64,000 bases of DNA, taken from contig NZ_VJNA01000003.1 in NCBI RefSeq assembly GCF_007556585.1, positions 54,544-118,543 of the forward strand. Reading direction: 5' to 3'. This document shows, piece after piece, positions 37,679-47,117 of the stretch. Origin of the DNA: Tepidimonas aquatica. GTDB lineage: Bacteria; Pseudomonadota; Gammaproteobacteria; Burkholderiales; Burkholderiaceae_C. Position 1 is the first letter of the stretch. The number at the start of each line of letters is the position of its first letter. A program made the position numbers and the translations under genes. The notes under the pieces were generated by a model. That model did not search any database, was not told where the DNA came from, and saw nothing but the letters and a program-made list of their open reading frames with translations.

Positions 37679-40065
37679 AAAGCGCGCCCATCGCGTGCGC
37701 AGTCCCACTGCCGCGGCGCGGCACTGCGCCACGTGATGGCGCCACACCGCTGCGTGCTGACCACGTCGATGCCGCGCGCCTGCACGCGCTGCAGCACCTG
37801 CGGGTGGGGGTGACCGTAGCGGTTGCCCGCCCCGGCCTGGATGGCCACCACGCGCGGCCGCAACGTATCCAGCCAGACGTCGGAGGTGGAGGTGCGGCTG
37901 CCGTGGTGCGCCGCCACCAACAGCCCTGCGCGCAGCCGCGGGTACGCCGCCACGATAGCCTGTTCGACCGTGGCAGGGATATCGCCCGGCAAGACCGCCG
38001 CGGCCTCGCCCTGCCCCACCACCAGCACGCATGAACGTTCGTTGTCGCCTGCCGGCACACCGTCGGGCGGCGGATGGATGAAGGTGAACGGCACCCCGTC
38101 CCACGTCCACGCCCCCCCGGCGCGGCACGGCAGCACCTCGGTAGGGTCACCCAGGGCGGCGGGCGACGAATGCCAACGCTGGGCACGCGGCCACGCTTGA
38201 AACAACCGCGAAGCACCGCTGGCGTGGTCGCTGTCGTCGTGGCTGATGACGACGGCATCGACCCGCGCCCCCAGCGCGCGCAGCTGCGGCAGCAGCACGC
38301 GCTCGGCGGCGCTGCGTTGGCCCAACGGTGGGCCGGTGTCGAACACCAGCGTGTGGCGCGCCGTGCGCACGATGGCGGCGCTGCCTTGCCCGACGTCCGG
38401 CAGCAGCACTTCGAAGGTGCCGGGCGCCGGGGTCGGGACGCGCCAGGCCAGCGCCGGCCACAGCAGCAGCGCCCCCCACGCGCGCCACAACCACGGCCAG
38501 CGCTGCACCAGCACGTAGGCACCCAGGGTTGCCAGCGCTGCCAGCGGCCACGGCACCACGGGGCGGTGCCATACCGCCCCGGGCCATGCAGCCATGCGCT
38601 CCAGCGCCCACCACAGGGCCTGCGCCAACCACGCCGCCGCGTCCAACACCACAGGGACAGCCACCCCCAGCAGCGCCAACGGCGTGATACCCCACGTCAC
38701 CCACGGCACCGCCAGCAGGTTGGCCAGCAGCCCGACCAGCGACACCTGGCCGAACCAGGCCAACAACAGCGGCGCCAGCGCCAGCGTCACCACCCATTGG
38801 CTGCGCCACAGCTGCAGCGCCGCGGCACGCCAGCGCTCGCCCCAGCCGGCACCGAGCAGCACGTCCCACCCCTGCCCGAACAGCACCGCCACCGCAACGA
38901 AGCTGAGCCAAAACCCTGCTTGCAACCACGCCCAGGGGTCGATCAGCAGCACGGCCGCCAGCGCCGTCAGCCACGTCACCGGCCACGGCCAGGAGCGACC
39001 GCCCAGACGCAAGCCCAACACGATGGCCAGCATCAGCAGCGTGCGTTGCGCCGGAATGCCCCACCCCGCAAACACCGCGTAGGCCGTAGCCAGCGCCAGC
39101 CCTGCCGACGCCGCCACCGTCGGGGCCGGCCAGCGCAACAGCAGCGTCGGCCGGCGCCGCCCCCACGCGCGCCACAGGCGCCCCAGCGCCAGCACCGCGG
39201 CGGCCGCGAACATCGTCACATGCAGCCCAGAGATCGCCACCAGGTGCGCCACACCGGTGGCGCGGATCACGTCCCAACCCGGTGCCGGGATGGAGGCTTG
39301 GTCGCCCGTGACCAGCGCCACCAGCAGCCCCACGGTGGCGGCGTCAAAGCGTTGCGCCAGCCGCTGCCGCATGGATTCGCGCACCGCAGCGCGGGCACGC
39401 GCCACCGGGTAGGCCCACGGCTCGTCGCGCACCCACGCCGGCGCCCCCACGGTCGTCGCCTGAGCGGCCAGACCCTGACGCCAGCCCCAGGCCGCCGCGT
39501 CGAAGCCCCGGGGATTGGCGCTGCCCTGCACCTGCCGCAACCGCAGCTGGCCTTGCCAGATCTGCCCGGGCCACGGGGCAGGGGTTTGGGTGCGGTCATC
39601 GCGCTGGTGCAGCCAAACGTCGATGGGCAACGGAGGCGGTGCCGCGGGCGTGGACCCCACGGCCTGCAGCGCCAGCACCTGTACCCGCACGGCGTGGCCA
39701 TGGGGGTGCTGACGCGGCAGATCCACCACCTGCCAACGGGCCTGCCAGACGCTGCCGTCCAGCGCCGCGGGCCACAACCGCCCCGCCATGTCGGCCGCGC
39801 GCCAGCCGACCTGACCCCAGCCCAGCACGGCCGCCGCCACGGCCGCCATCCACCAGCCGCCCGGACGCGCCCGCCAACCGGCCAACAGCAATCCCACGCC
39901 GCCAGCAGCAGCCGCCACCGCGTAATGCCCGGCCGACCACAGCCCCGACTGCAGCAACTGCGCGCCGCAGCCCAGCACCCAGCCCAGCAGCACCGGCACC
40001 CACGCCATCCGCACCCAGGCGGCGCGGTGTGCCGTCAACGTGGCATCGCGGTTGTGGTGTTCCAT
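37612..40065 (-). CDS. comEC: ComEC/Rec2 family DNA uptake channel
   Basis: ComEC is the inner-membrane channel that imports single-stranded DNA during natural transformation. The product of about 817 residues has an N-terminal DUF4131 region, an OB-like part, a competence domain with many helices (GVAHLVAISGLHVTMFAA, AQRTLLMLA) and a C-terminal metallo-beta-lactamase domain with DVGQGSAAIVR and SHDDSDHASG. I used the ATG at 40065; an in-frame TTG lies 33 bases upstream. The 3' end overlaps the c-di-GMP gene convergently by 67 bases. All core domains are present. Confidence 0.94.
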   Translation of the reverse strand: MEHHNRDATLTAHRAAWVRMAWVPVLLGWVLGCGAQLLQSGLWSAGHYAVAAAAGGVGLLLAGWRARPGGWWMAAVAAAVLGWGQVGWRAADMAGRLWPAALDGSVWQARWQVVDLPRQHPHGHAVRVQVLALQAVGSTPAAPPPLPIDVWLHQRDDRTQTPAPWPGQIWQGQLRLRQVQGSANPRGFDAAAWGWRQGLAAQATTVGAPAWVRDEPWAYPVARARAAVRESMRQRLAQRFDAATVGLLVALVTGDQASIPAPGWDVIRATGVAHLVAISGLHVTMFAAAAVLALGRLWRAWGRRRPTLLLRWPAPTVAASAGLALATAYAVFAGWGIPAQRTLLMLAIVLGLRLGGRSWPWPVTWLTALAAVLLIDPWAWLQAGFWLSFVAVAVLFGQGWDVLLGAGWGERWRAAALQLWRSQWVVTLALAPLLLAWFGQVSLVGLLANLLAVPWVTWGITPLALLGVAVPVVLDAAAWLAQALWWALERMAAWPGAVWHRPVVPWPLAALATLGAYVLVQRWPWLWRAWGALLLWPALAWRVPTPAPGTFEVLLPDVGQGSAAIVRTARHTLVFDTGPPLGQRSAAERVLLPQLRALGARVDAVVISHDDSDHASGASRLFQAWPRAQRWHSSPAALGDPTEVLPCRAGGAWTWDGVPFTFIHPPPDGVPAGDNERSCVLVVGQGEAAAVLPGDIPATVEQAIVAAYPRLRAGLLVAAHHGSRTSTSDVWLDTLRPRVVAIQAGAGNRYGHPHPQVLQRVQARGIDVVSTQRCGAITWRSAAPRQWDCARDGRAFYWQAGATALTAAVPAASATRE

Positions 40066-40172
40066 CCTCCCTGCGGCATCGCCCGGCGGTGTCTGCAATG
40101 GCGGCAGTGTAGCCGCCCGTGGCGGCTGCCTACAATGCGGCGCTCCAACCCTGACTCGATTAGGAGCCTGCG

Positions 40173-40643
40173 ATGAGCGTTTACACCCGTTTGCAAACCT
40201 TGGGCATCACCTTGCCGCCGGTGGCCGTGCCGGCTGCGGCGTACGTACCGTTTGTGCGCAGCGGCAAGTTGGTGTTTTTGAGTGGTCACATCGCCAAGCG
40301 CGACGGCGCGCCTTGGGTCGGGCAGCTGGGTGTGACGATGGGCACCGACGAAGGCAAGGCCGCAGCGCGCGCGGTGGCGGTGGACCTGCTGGGCACGCTG
40401 CACGCCGCCTGCCAAGCCGCTGGCACCGACCTCGACGGCGTGGCGCGCGTCGTCAAGGTGCTCAGCCTGGTCAACTCCGGCCCGCACTACACCGAGCAGC
40501 ACCTGGTGACCAACGGCTGCTCGGAGCTGCTGCAGCAGGTGTTCGGCCCCGAGGTCGGCACCCACGCCCGCAGCGCCTTCGGCGTGGCTCAGCTGCCGCT
40601 GGGCGCCTGCGTGGAAATCGAATTGATCGCCGAGCTGCGCTGA
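40173..40643 (+). CDS. RidA/YjgF family protein
   Basis: This 156-residue protein belongs to the RidA-like family, which in RidA proper hydrolyses reactive enamine/imine intermediates. It has GKLVFLSGHIAKRDG and the family C-terminal signature ARSAFGVAQLPLGACVEIELIAEL with the substrate-binding Arg. It is slightly longer than RidA and closer to the YjgF-like subgroup used in catabolism. TAGGAG lies 8 bases before the ATG. It stands alone between comEC and parC. Confidence 0.93.
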   Translation: MSVYTRLQTLGITLPPVAVPAAAYVPFVRSGKLVFLSGHIAKRDGAPWVGQLGVTMGTDEGKAAARAVAVDLLGTLHAACQAAGTDLDGVARVVKVLSLVNSGPHYTEQHLVTNGCSELLQQVFGPEVGTHARSAFGVAQLPLGACVEIELIAELR

Positions 40644-40659
40644 GTCGCCCTACGGCGAC
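40644..40659. terminator. Possible bidirectional hairpin between ridA-like gene and parC
   Basis: A perfect 6-base stem, GTCGCC with GGCGAC, around a 4-base loop lies directly after the RidA-like stop and before the convergent parC stop. Position suits termination of both genes. There is no T-run on either side, so an intrinsic terminator is not proven. Confidence 0.35.
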
Positions 40660-40671
40660 GGCGCAATGCCA

Positions 40672-43083
40672 TCAAGCCGCCCGCAGCACCTGCGTGGGCT
40701 TGAAGCCAAAGCGCCCGTCGCGCCCTTTGCGGGCACGGGCCGCGGCGGCGTTGTCCAGCATGCGCTGCGTCAGCACCTCGCTGCGCGCGCGCCCGCCGCG
40801 GGCGGTGCCGACCACCACAACCGATTGGCGGTAGGCCGCTGCGCCGGCCAGGCGGTCGTCGTTCTCCAGGCTGAGCAGCATCAGACCGCGCCCACCGGCC
40901 GGTTGGTGGCGCAGCTCGCCCAGCGCAAAGGTCAGGATGCGCCCCTGCTGCGACACGCAGCACACGTGGCTGGCCTCGGGCCAAGGCTGCTCGGGCGCGG
41001 GCCGCTGCAACGCCACCACACCGTCGGCGCCGCCCCATTGGCAGCGCCCGTGCCCGCGCACGGGGCTTGGCACACACGGCTGCTCACCCTCACCCAACGT
41101 CAAAAAGGCTTTGCCCGCCTTCAGGCGCGAGGTCAGATCCTCCACCGTGGCCAGCAGGCCGTAGCCGCCGCTGCCGGCCAACAGCCACATCGAGGTGGGC
41201 GCGCCGGCCAGGAAGTGCACCGCCTGCGTGCCCGGCTCCAGCTCGATCAGCGTGCTGATCGGCTGCCCGTCGCCGCGCGCGCTGGGCAGGTTGGCCACCG
41301 GCACGCTGTAGGTGCGGCCGTTGCTGCCCAACACGATCAGCGTGTCCACCGTGCGGCACTCGAACGTGGCGTACAGCTGGTCGCCGGCCTTGAAGGCAAA
41401 GCCGGCGGCGTCGTGCCCGTGGCCGGTGCGCGCGCGCACCCAGCCCTTGGCCGACACGACCACAGTCACCGGCTCGTCCACCACCTTGACTTCGGCCACG
41501 GCACGCCGCTCGGGTTGGATCAGCGTGCGGCGCGCGTCGCCAAAGGCCTCGGCGTCGGCACGGATTTCGCGCACCAGCAGCCGCCGCAGGCTGGCCGGGT
41601 CGTCCAACACCTCCTGCAACGTGCGCTGCTCGTCCCGCAGCGCCTGCAGCTCCTGCTCGATGCGGATCGCCTCCAGCCGCGCCAGCTGCCGCAAGCGGAT
41701 TTCCAGGATGTCGTCGGCCTGGCGCTCGCTGAGGCGAAAACGCTCCATCAGCGCCGGCTTGGGCTCGTCGCTGGCGCGGATGATGGCGATGACCTCGTCG
41801 ATGTTGAGCAACACCGCCTGCCGGCCTTCGAGGATGTGGATGCGGTCGAGCACCTGTTGCAGCCGGTGCTGGGTACGCCGCACGACGGTCTGCTGCCGAA
41901 ACGCAATCCACTCCTGCAGGATGGCGCGCAACGGCTTGCACACTGGCCGGCCGTCGCCTCCAACCACCGTCAGGTTGATCGGTACCGACGTCTCCAGGCT
42001 GGTGTGCGCCAACAACGTGCCGATCAGCTCGGCTTGCCCGACGCGGCTGCTGCGTGGCTCCAACACCAGCCGCACCGGCGCGATCTGGCTCGACTCGTCG
42101 CGCACACCATCGAGCACGGCCAGCACACTGGCCTTGAGCTGCGTCTGCTCCTGCGTCAGCGCCTTCTTGCCGGCCTTGACCTTGGGGTTGGTGATGTCTT
42201 CGATTTCCTCCAGCACCTTCTGCGCGCTGACGCCGGGCGGAAGCTCCGTCACCACCAGCTGCCACTGGCCGCGGGCCAGGTCTTCGATCTTCCAGCGCGC
42301 GCGCACCTTCAGGCTGCCGCGGCCGCTGCGGTAGGCGTCGTGGATGTCGGCGGTCGGGCTGATGATCTGGCCGCCACCGGGGTAGTCCGGCCCCGGTAGC
42401 AGGGCGAACAGGTCGTCGTCGGACAGTTGCGGGTTTTTGACCAGCGCCACGCAGGCGTCGGCCACTTCGCGCAGGTTGTGGCTGGGGATCTCGGTGGCCA
42501 TGCCCACGGCAATGCCGCTGGCGCCGTTGAGCAGCACGAACGGCAACCGGGCCGGTAACTGGCGCGGTTCCTCGGTGGAGCCGTCGTAATTGGGCACCCA
42601 ATCCACCGTGCCTTGGTCGATCTCGTCCAGCAGCAGGGTGCTGATGCGGCTCAAGCGCGCTTCGGTGTAGCGCATGGCGGCAGCGCCGTCGCCGTCGCGG
42701 CTGCCGAAGTTGCCCTGCCCGTCGATGAGTGGATAGCGCTGCGCGAAGTCCTGCGCCATGCGCACCAGCGCGTCGTAAGCGGCCTGGTCGCCGTGGGGGT
42801 GGAAGCGGCCCAGCACATCCCCCACCACGCGGGCGCTCTTGACCGGCTTGGCGGGCGTGTTGGCATTCGGGCCGCTGTAGCCCAGCCCCATGCGCTGCAT
42901 CGCGTACAGGATGCGCCGCTGCACGGGCTTTTGGCCGTCGCACACATCGGGCAGCGCGCGGCCTTTCACCACGCTCAAAGCGTACTCCAGGTAGGCGCGT
43001 TGGGCGTACGCGGCCAGGCTGTCGGGGTCGACCACCGGCTCGGCGGGCGACCGGTCGGAAGGGGGCAACACGTCTAGACTCAT
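40672..43083 (-). CDS. parC: DNA topoisomerase IV subunit A
   Basis: ParC cuts and rejoins DNA with ParE to decatenate chromosomes. The 803-residue product has the catalytic Tyr in MRYTEARLS (near residue 137), the DNA-gate helix around [15 protein letters not shown] (near 94-108) and a C-terminal beta-pinwheel region. In the quinolone-resistance region the residue aligned with E. coli Ser80 is Gln and Glu84 is Asp. I used the ATG at 43083. ParE lies on the same strand 7.3 kb upstream, with a lipid A module between, although parE and parC are usually neighbours. Confidence 0.96.
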   Translation of the reverse strand: MSLDVLPPSDRSPAEPVVDPDSLAAYAQRAYLEYALSVVKGRALPDVCDGQKPVQRRILYAMQRMGLGYSGPNANTPAKPVKSARVVGDVLGRFHPHGDQAAYDALVRMAQDFAQRYPLIDGQGNFGSRDGDGAAAMRYTEARLSRISTLLLDEIDQGTVDWVPNYDGSTEEPRQLPARLPFVLLNGASGIAVGMATEIPSHNLREVADACVALVKNPQLSDDDLFALLPGPDYPGGGQIISPTADIHDAYRSGRGSLKVRARWKIEDLARGQWQLVVTELPPGVSAQKVLEEIEDITNPKVKAGKKALTQEQTQLKASVLAVLDGVRDESSQIAPVRLVLEPRSSRVGQAELIGTLLAHTSLETSVPINLTVVGGDGRPVCKPLRAILQEWIAFRQQTVVRRTQHRLQQVLDRIHILEGRQAVLLNIDEVIAIIRASDEPKPALMERFRLSERQADDILEIRLRQLARLEAIRIEQELQALRDEQRTLQEVLDDPASLRRLLVREIRADAEAFGDARRTLIQPERRAVAEVKVVDEPVTVVVSAKGWVRARTGHGHDAAGFAFKAGDQLYATFECRTVDTLIVLGSNGRTYSVPVANLPSARGDGQPISTLIELEPGTQAVHFLAGAPTSMWLLAGSGGYGLLATVEDLTSRLKAGKAFLTLGEGEQPCVPSPVRGHGRCQWGGADGVVALQRPAPEQPWPEASHVCCVSQQGRILTFALGELRHQPAGGRGLMLLSLENDDRLAGAAAYRQSVVVVGTARGGRARSEVLTQRMLDNAAAARARKGRDGRFGFKPTQVLRAA

Positions 43084-43201
43084 GTGCGGATTGTCGCTCG
43101 CCCCGGGGCCTTTCCCCCGCCCCGCGTCGCGCGGTGCGCGGGGGGGGACCGACAATAGCGGGCGACAGCGTCATTCCCTTTTTCGACAGGAGACCTCCGA
43201 T

Positions 43202-43594
43202 ATGTTCAGCCATGTGATGGTGGGCACCAACGACATCGACCGAGCCAAACGCTTCTACGACGCCGTCTTGGGCGTGCTGGGGGCCCCCGCGGGCGTCCGC
43301 AACACCGCCGCCAGCGGTCATGAGCGGGTGTTCTACCGCCACGGGGGCGGCACTTTCGGGGTGTCGCAACCGATCAATGGCGAACCCGCCACGTACGCCA
43401 ACGGCGGGACGATCGGCTTCAGATGCGAATCGCCCGAGCAGGTGCAACGCTTTCACGACGTGGCCGTGGCCCACGGCGGCACCTCCATCGAGGCCCCGCC
43501 CGGCCCGCGCCACGGGCCCAGCGGCACGCTCTACCTGGCATATGTGCGCGACCCGGACGGCAACAAACTGTGCGCCCTGCACCGGCCCGCGTGA
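43202..43594 (+). CDS. VOC family (glyoxalase/bleomycin-resistance-like) protein
   Basis: The 130-residue product has the paired beta-alpha-beta fold of the vicinal oxygen chelate family: FSHVMVGTNDIDRAKRFYDAVLGVLG at the start and YVRDPDGNKLCALHRPA at the end. ACAGGAG lies about 10 bases before the ATG. Such proteins include dioxygenases, isomerases and drug-binding proteins; no specific activity can be read here. It is divergent from parC and the first gene in front of dgkA. Confidence 0.85.
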   Translation: MFSHVMVGTNDIDRAKRFYDAVLGVLGAPAGVRNTAASGHERVFYRHGGGTFGVSQPINGEPATYANGGTIGFRCESPEQVQRFHDVAVAHGGTSIEAPPGPRHGPSGTLYLAYVRDPDGNKLCALHRPA

Positions 43595-43608
43595 GTCGTC
43601 GCCCGCCC

Positions 43609-43989
43609 ATGTCCCCGCCCGTTGTCCCCAAGCGCCGGGGGGTGGCCCGACTCTGGCACGCCGCGGGCCACTCCCTCGATGGGCTCCAAGCCGGCTGGCA
43701 CGAGCCGGCCTTCCGGCAGGAAGTGCTCTTGGCCGCAGTCCTGGTGCCCGCCGCCTTTTGGCTGGGCCGGGACTGGGTTCAGATCGCCCTGCTCGTCGGC
43801 TCGGTGATGCTGCTCATGGTGGTGGAGCTGCTCAACACCGCGGTCGAATCGGTCGTGGACCGCGTGGGCCCCGAATGGCATGCCCTGTCCAAGCGCGCCA
43901 AGGACCTGGGCAGCGCCGCCGTGCTGCTGTCCCTGCTGTTTGCCGGCGGGGTCTGGGGCGCGGCGCTGTGGACGTGGTGGCGCGGCTGA
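43609..43989 (+). CDS. dgkA: Diacylglycerol kinase
   Basis: DgkA rephosphorylates diacylglycerol left when phosphoethanolamine or phosphoglycerol is transferred from phospholipids to the envelope. The 126-residue product has three membrane helices and the family signature VVELLNTAVESVVDR with catalytic Glu and Asn, then LSKRAKDLGSAAVLLS. Length is normal. I used the ATG at 43609; a GTG at 43591 overlaps the VOC gene stop. It converges on eptA with a 7-base gap. DAG is a by-product of EptA, which makes the pairing functional. Confidence 0.93.
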   Translation: MSPPVVPKRRGVARLWHAAGHSLDGLQAGWHEPAFRQEVLLAAVLVPAAFWLGRDWVQIALLVGSVMLLMVVELLNTAVESVVDRVGPEWHALSKRAKDLGSAAVLLSLLFAGGVWGAALWTWWRG

Positions 43990-43996
43990 CGGTCGA

Positions 43997-45670
43997 TCAG
44001 CCCGCGCGGCGGCACGCCGCCAGCAGATCGCGCTCGGCGTCCAATACCGCGCTGCGCACGCCGAACAGCCCCGCGACGGTGTGGAACACATGGTCGTGGG
44101 AGGACGGCTCCTGCGCGCGCCGCTGCAGGCAGGCCCAATCCAGCCCCAGGCGCCGCTGCATGCCGCCGTTGGCCCACAGCAGCATCGGCACCTCCTTCTG
44201 CTCGCGCGGGGCCACGGCATACGGCATGCCGTGCAGGTACAGCCCGCCCTCGCCGAGCGACTCCCCGTGGTCGGAGACGTACAGCAGCGCCGTAGGGCCG
44301 CGCCGCTGCGCCAGCCAGCCGATCAGCTCCGCCAGCACATGGTCGGTGTAGAGCAGCGTGTTGTCGTAGGCGTTGACGATGTGCGCCGGCTCGCACGCCT
44401 GCAGCTGCGCCGTCGTGCACTCCGGCTGGAAGCGTTTGAACGCCGCCGGCGTGCGCTTGAAGTAGGCCGGCCCGTGGCTGCCCATCTGATGCAGCACCGC
44501 GAGCGTGCCGACCTGGCGGGCAGGCTCGGGCAAGGCCTGCAGCGCGCCGGGCAGCTCGCGCAGCAGGATTTCGTCGTGGCATTCGTCGCCACGGCACAGG
44601 CCCGGGACCTGCAGATGGTCGGTCTGGCGCGACGGCACGCGCGCGCACACGCCCTTGCAGCCGGACTGGTTGTCCAGCCACGTCACCGCCAGCCCCGCGC
44701 GCTGCAGCAGGTCGAGCAGGTTTTCCTGCGCGCGCGAGGGGTTCCAGCGCGCCCGCCCCTCCGGCGCGAACAGGCAGGGCACCGACGTCTGCGTGTTGGT
44801 GCCGCACGAGGTGACGGCGGCGAACGACACGATCGGCTGCCCCTGCTGGATGAGCGCGCGCAGGCGCGGCGTGGTGTCGCGCGCGTAGCCGTTCAAGCCC
44901 CAGTTGGCCGCGCGCGCCGTCTCGCCGACCACCAACACCACCAGCGGCGCCTCGTCCTCGCGGGCCGCTGCGGGCAGCGGCTGTACGTCCAGGCCGATGG
45001 GCTGCGGCGGCTCGGACGCGAGCGCCCGCTGGCCCACGCCGTGGCGCAGCGCGGCGTAGACGCTGTTGTAGGGATTGATCAGGTAGCGCAGCGCGCGGTC
45101 GTTGCGCATCAGCGCCGCCAGATCCTGAAACGTCAACCACAGCAGGGCGACGGCCAGCCCCAGCGCCGCCGCGCCAACGCCGACGCGAACCAGCACCGCA
45201 CGGCGCGCCGGCCACCGCCGCACCGGCAGGCGCCACCACAGCCATCCCGGCAGCGCCACGCCCAGCGCCAGCGCGACCAGCAGGCCCGGGGTCAGCAGGT
45301 CGCGCGCCTCGCGCAGGTCGGTCTGGAACACGTTGGCCGCCATCGACGCATCGACGACGATGCCGTAGGCCAGCATGAAGTAGCTCGCCCCCCCCGCCAG
45401 CGCCAGCAGCGCCACCCCCACCGGTCGGCGCAGCGGCCCGACGGCCAGCCACGCCAGCACCGCCAGGTTGACCAGCGCCAGCACCAGCGCCCACGCGAGC
45501 GCCACGGCCCAGCCACGCGCGCCCAGCGACCCCTGCACCGGCCACACCGCCGACCACAGCGGCACGTTGCCGACCGTGGCCAGCCAGCCGGCCAGCAGGG
45601 CGAGCGCCGCCAAGGGGTGCCAGCCGGCCGCGCTGTCCGCCGCGGTCGAGCCCTCGGCGCCGTCTGCCAT
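43997..45670 (-). CDS. eptA: Lipid A phosphoethanolamine transferase (EptA/MCR family)
   Basis: EptA moves phosphoethanolamine from phosphatidylethanolamine to lipid A, lowering its charge and giving polymyxin resistance. The protein of about 557 residues has five N-terminal membrane helices and a periplasmic alkaline-phosphatase-like domain. Zinc and catalytic residues are seen in VVGETARAANWGLNGY (Glu), TSCGTNTQTSVPC (catalytic Thr), SDHGESLGE (Asp-His) and SHDHVF (His). Cys residues in several pairs fit the disulphides of this family. I used the ATG at 45670 because GGGA sits upstream; longer starts (45697, GTG 45715) are possible. A PmrA-box-like site lies about 52 bases upstream. Confidence 0.94.
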   Translation of the reverse strand: MADGAEGSTAADSAAGWHPLAALALLAGWLATVGNVPLWSAVWPVQGSLGARGWAVALAWALVLALVNLAVLAWLAVGPLRRPVGVALLALAGGASYFMLAYGIVVDASMAANVFQTDLREARDLLTPGLLVALALGVALPGWLWWRLPVRRWPARRAVLVRVGVGAAALGLAVALLWLTFQDLAALMRNDRALRYLINPYNSVYAALRHGVGQRALASEPPQPIGLDVQPLPAAAREDEAPLVVLVVGETARAANWGLNGYARDTTPRLRALIQQGQPIVSFAAVTSCGTNTQTSVPCLFAPEGRARWNPSRAQENLLDLLQRAGLAVTWLDNQSGCKGVCARVPSRQTDHLQVPGLCRGDECHDEILLRELPGALQALPEPARQVGTLAVLHQMGSHGPAYFKRTPAAFKRFQPECTTAQLQACEPAHIVNAYDNTLLYTDHVLAELIGWLAQRRGPTALLYVSDHGESLGEGGLYLHGMPYAVAPREQKEVPMLLWANGGMQRRLGLDWACLQRRAQEPSSHDHVFHTVAGLFGVRSAVLDAERDLLAACRRAG

Positions 45671-45721
45671 TCGTATTCCCGTGCGGATGCCTCTCATGGC
45701 CGCGCACGATGACACCCCAGG

Positions 45722-45738
45722 ATTAGCGCAGCCTTAAA
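45722..45738 (-). promoter_or_regulatory. PmrA-box-like site upstream of eptA
   Basis: Read on the minus strand, TTTAAG and GCTAAT are two half-sites in direct repeat separated by five bases. The enterobacterial PmrA box is (C/T)TTAA(G/T)-N5-(C/T)TTAA(G/T); this matches 10 of 12 positions. It ends 52 bases before the chosen eptA start, a fitting place for activation. Confidence 0.55.
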
Positions 45739-45764
45739 CCCCCGATCCGCGGCGGCGGACGGGG

Positions 45765-47117
45765 TCACCGCGACGCGGCACCGGTCTCGGGTCCGGTCGG
45801 CGCCGAGGGCCACACCAGCGCGTAGCCGGTGGCCCACGGCGGCGAAGGACTTGCCAGCCGCTCCAGCCGCGCCCCCTCGTGCTCGGCGATGCGCTGCACC
45901 AGCGTCAACCCCAGACCCAGGCCGCCGCGGTCGGCGGGTGCCTCGCCGCGGCCGCCCCCCTCGTCCAGCACCTCGACCGCCACCGCCCCGTCGGTGCGCG
46001 GGCCGACGCGCACCGCCACCCGTGCCTGCGCCGGGGTGTGGCGCAGCGCGTTGTCGACCAGGTTGCGCAGCGCCAGCCGCAGCAGCGTCGGCCGGCCGCG
46101 GACGACGGTCGGCGGCCCCTGCACCTCGGGCGGGGTACGCCCGCCGCCCATCGCCGTGGCGCACTCCTGCGCTACCTCTTGCGCCAGCGCGTGCAGCGCC
46201 ACCGGCTGCGCGGCCTCGCCGCCCGGGGCGTCGGCACGCGCCAGCGCCAGCAGCTGGGTCAGGATCTCGCCGGCGCGCAGCGCCTCGCGCTCCACCGTCT
46301 GCAGGGCCGCCTCGCCGGCGGGCGTGCCCACCTGCAGCCGCGCCAACCGCGCCTGCCACACCAGTGCCGTCAGCGGCGAGCGCAGCTCGTGCGCGACGTC
46401 GGAGGTGAAGCGCCGCTCGCGTTGCCACAGTGCGTGCAGCCGCTCGACCAGCGCCTGCAGCGCCCGCTGCACGCGCTGCAATTCGTCGTAGCGCTGTGCC
46501 GGGAGCAGGCCACGCGCGGTATCGGCATCGAAGCGCTGCAGGGCCTCGGCCAGCGCCGACAGAGGCGCCAGCCCGCGCCGGATCGCCCACCCCAGCAGCA
46601 GCGCGACCAGCGGCAGCAACACCACCGCCGGCCGCACCAGGTGCTCGGCCACGTCGCGCCCCAGCTCCGCATGGCGGCTGACATCCAACCCAACGGCCAC
46701 CCGGCGCGCGCCATGCCCGGCGACGAACCAGCGCCACGTGCGCACCTCGCCCGCCAGCGGCAACACCAGCGTGTGATAGCCCTCGGGTAACGACGGCGGC
46801 AACCGCGCTGCCCAGGCTTGCGGATCCCAGCGCAGCGCCCCGCTCTCCCAGACCACCACATGCAGCTCGGGCGCATAGCGCGGCTCCGCCCGCACCGGCA
46901 GCGCCGCCGCATCCACTATGGGAACCGGGCCTTGTACCGGAGCGGTCAACAGCAAGCGCGCAGCGGCCGTCAATTGCCCGTCGCTGATCTCCTTCGCCTC
47001 ATGAACCGCGGTCTGATAGGCGCTGGCCACGAGCACCAGCCACACCCCCAGCAGCGTGGCCAAGGTCCATGCCAGCAGCCGCCATGCCAGCCGGGGGGCG
47101 CGTTCAGCCGTGGCCAT
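45765..47117 (-). CDS. pmrB: Sensor histidine kinase, PmrB/QseC-like
   Basis: The 450-residue sensor has an N-terminal membrane helix, a periplasmic domain (about 35-160) and a second helix, then HAMP, HisKA and HATPase_c domains. The phospho-acceptor His is in DVAHELRSPLTAL, the N box in LRNLVDNALRHTP, and the G box in GGLGLGLTLVQRIAEHE. It overlaps the response regulator gene by 14 bases. PmrB-type sensors respond to cationic peptides, metals or acid; the neighbouring eptA and the PmrA-like boxes favour that group. The name is by analogy, since QseC looks similar. Confidence 0.85.
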   Translation of the reverse strand: MATAERAPRLAWRLLAWTLATLLGVWLVLVASAYQTAVHEAKEISDGQLTAAARLLLTAPVQGPVPIVDAAALPVRAEPRYAPELHVVVWESGALRWDPQAWAARLPPSLPEGYHTLVLPLAGEVRTWRWFVAGHGARRVAVGLDVSRHAELGRDVAEHLVRPAVVLLPLVALLLGWAIRRGLAPLSALAEALQRFDADTARGLLPAQRYDELQRVQRALQALVERLHALWQRERRFTSDVAHELRSPLTALVWQARLARLQVGTPAGEAALQTVEREALRAGEILTQLLALARADAPGGEAAQPVALHALAQEVAQECATAMGGGRTPPEVQGPPTVVRGRPTLLRLALRNLVDNALRHTPAQARVAVRVGPRTDGAVAVEVLDEGGGRGEAPADRGGLGLGLTLVQRIAEHEGARLERLASPSPPWATGYALVWPSAPTGPETGAASR

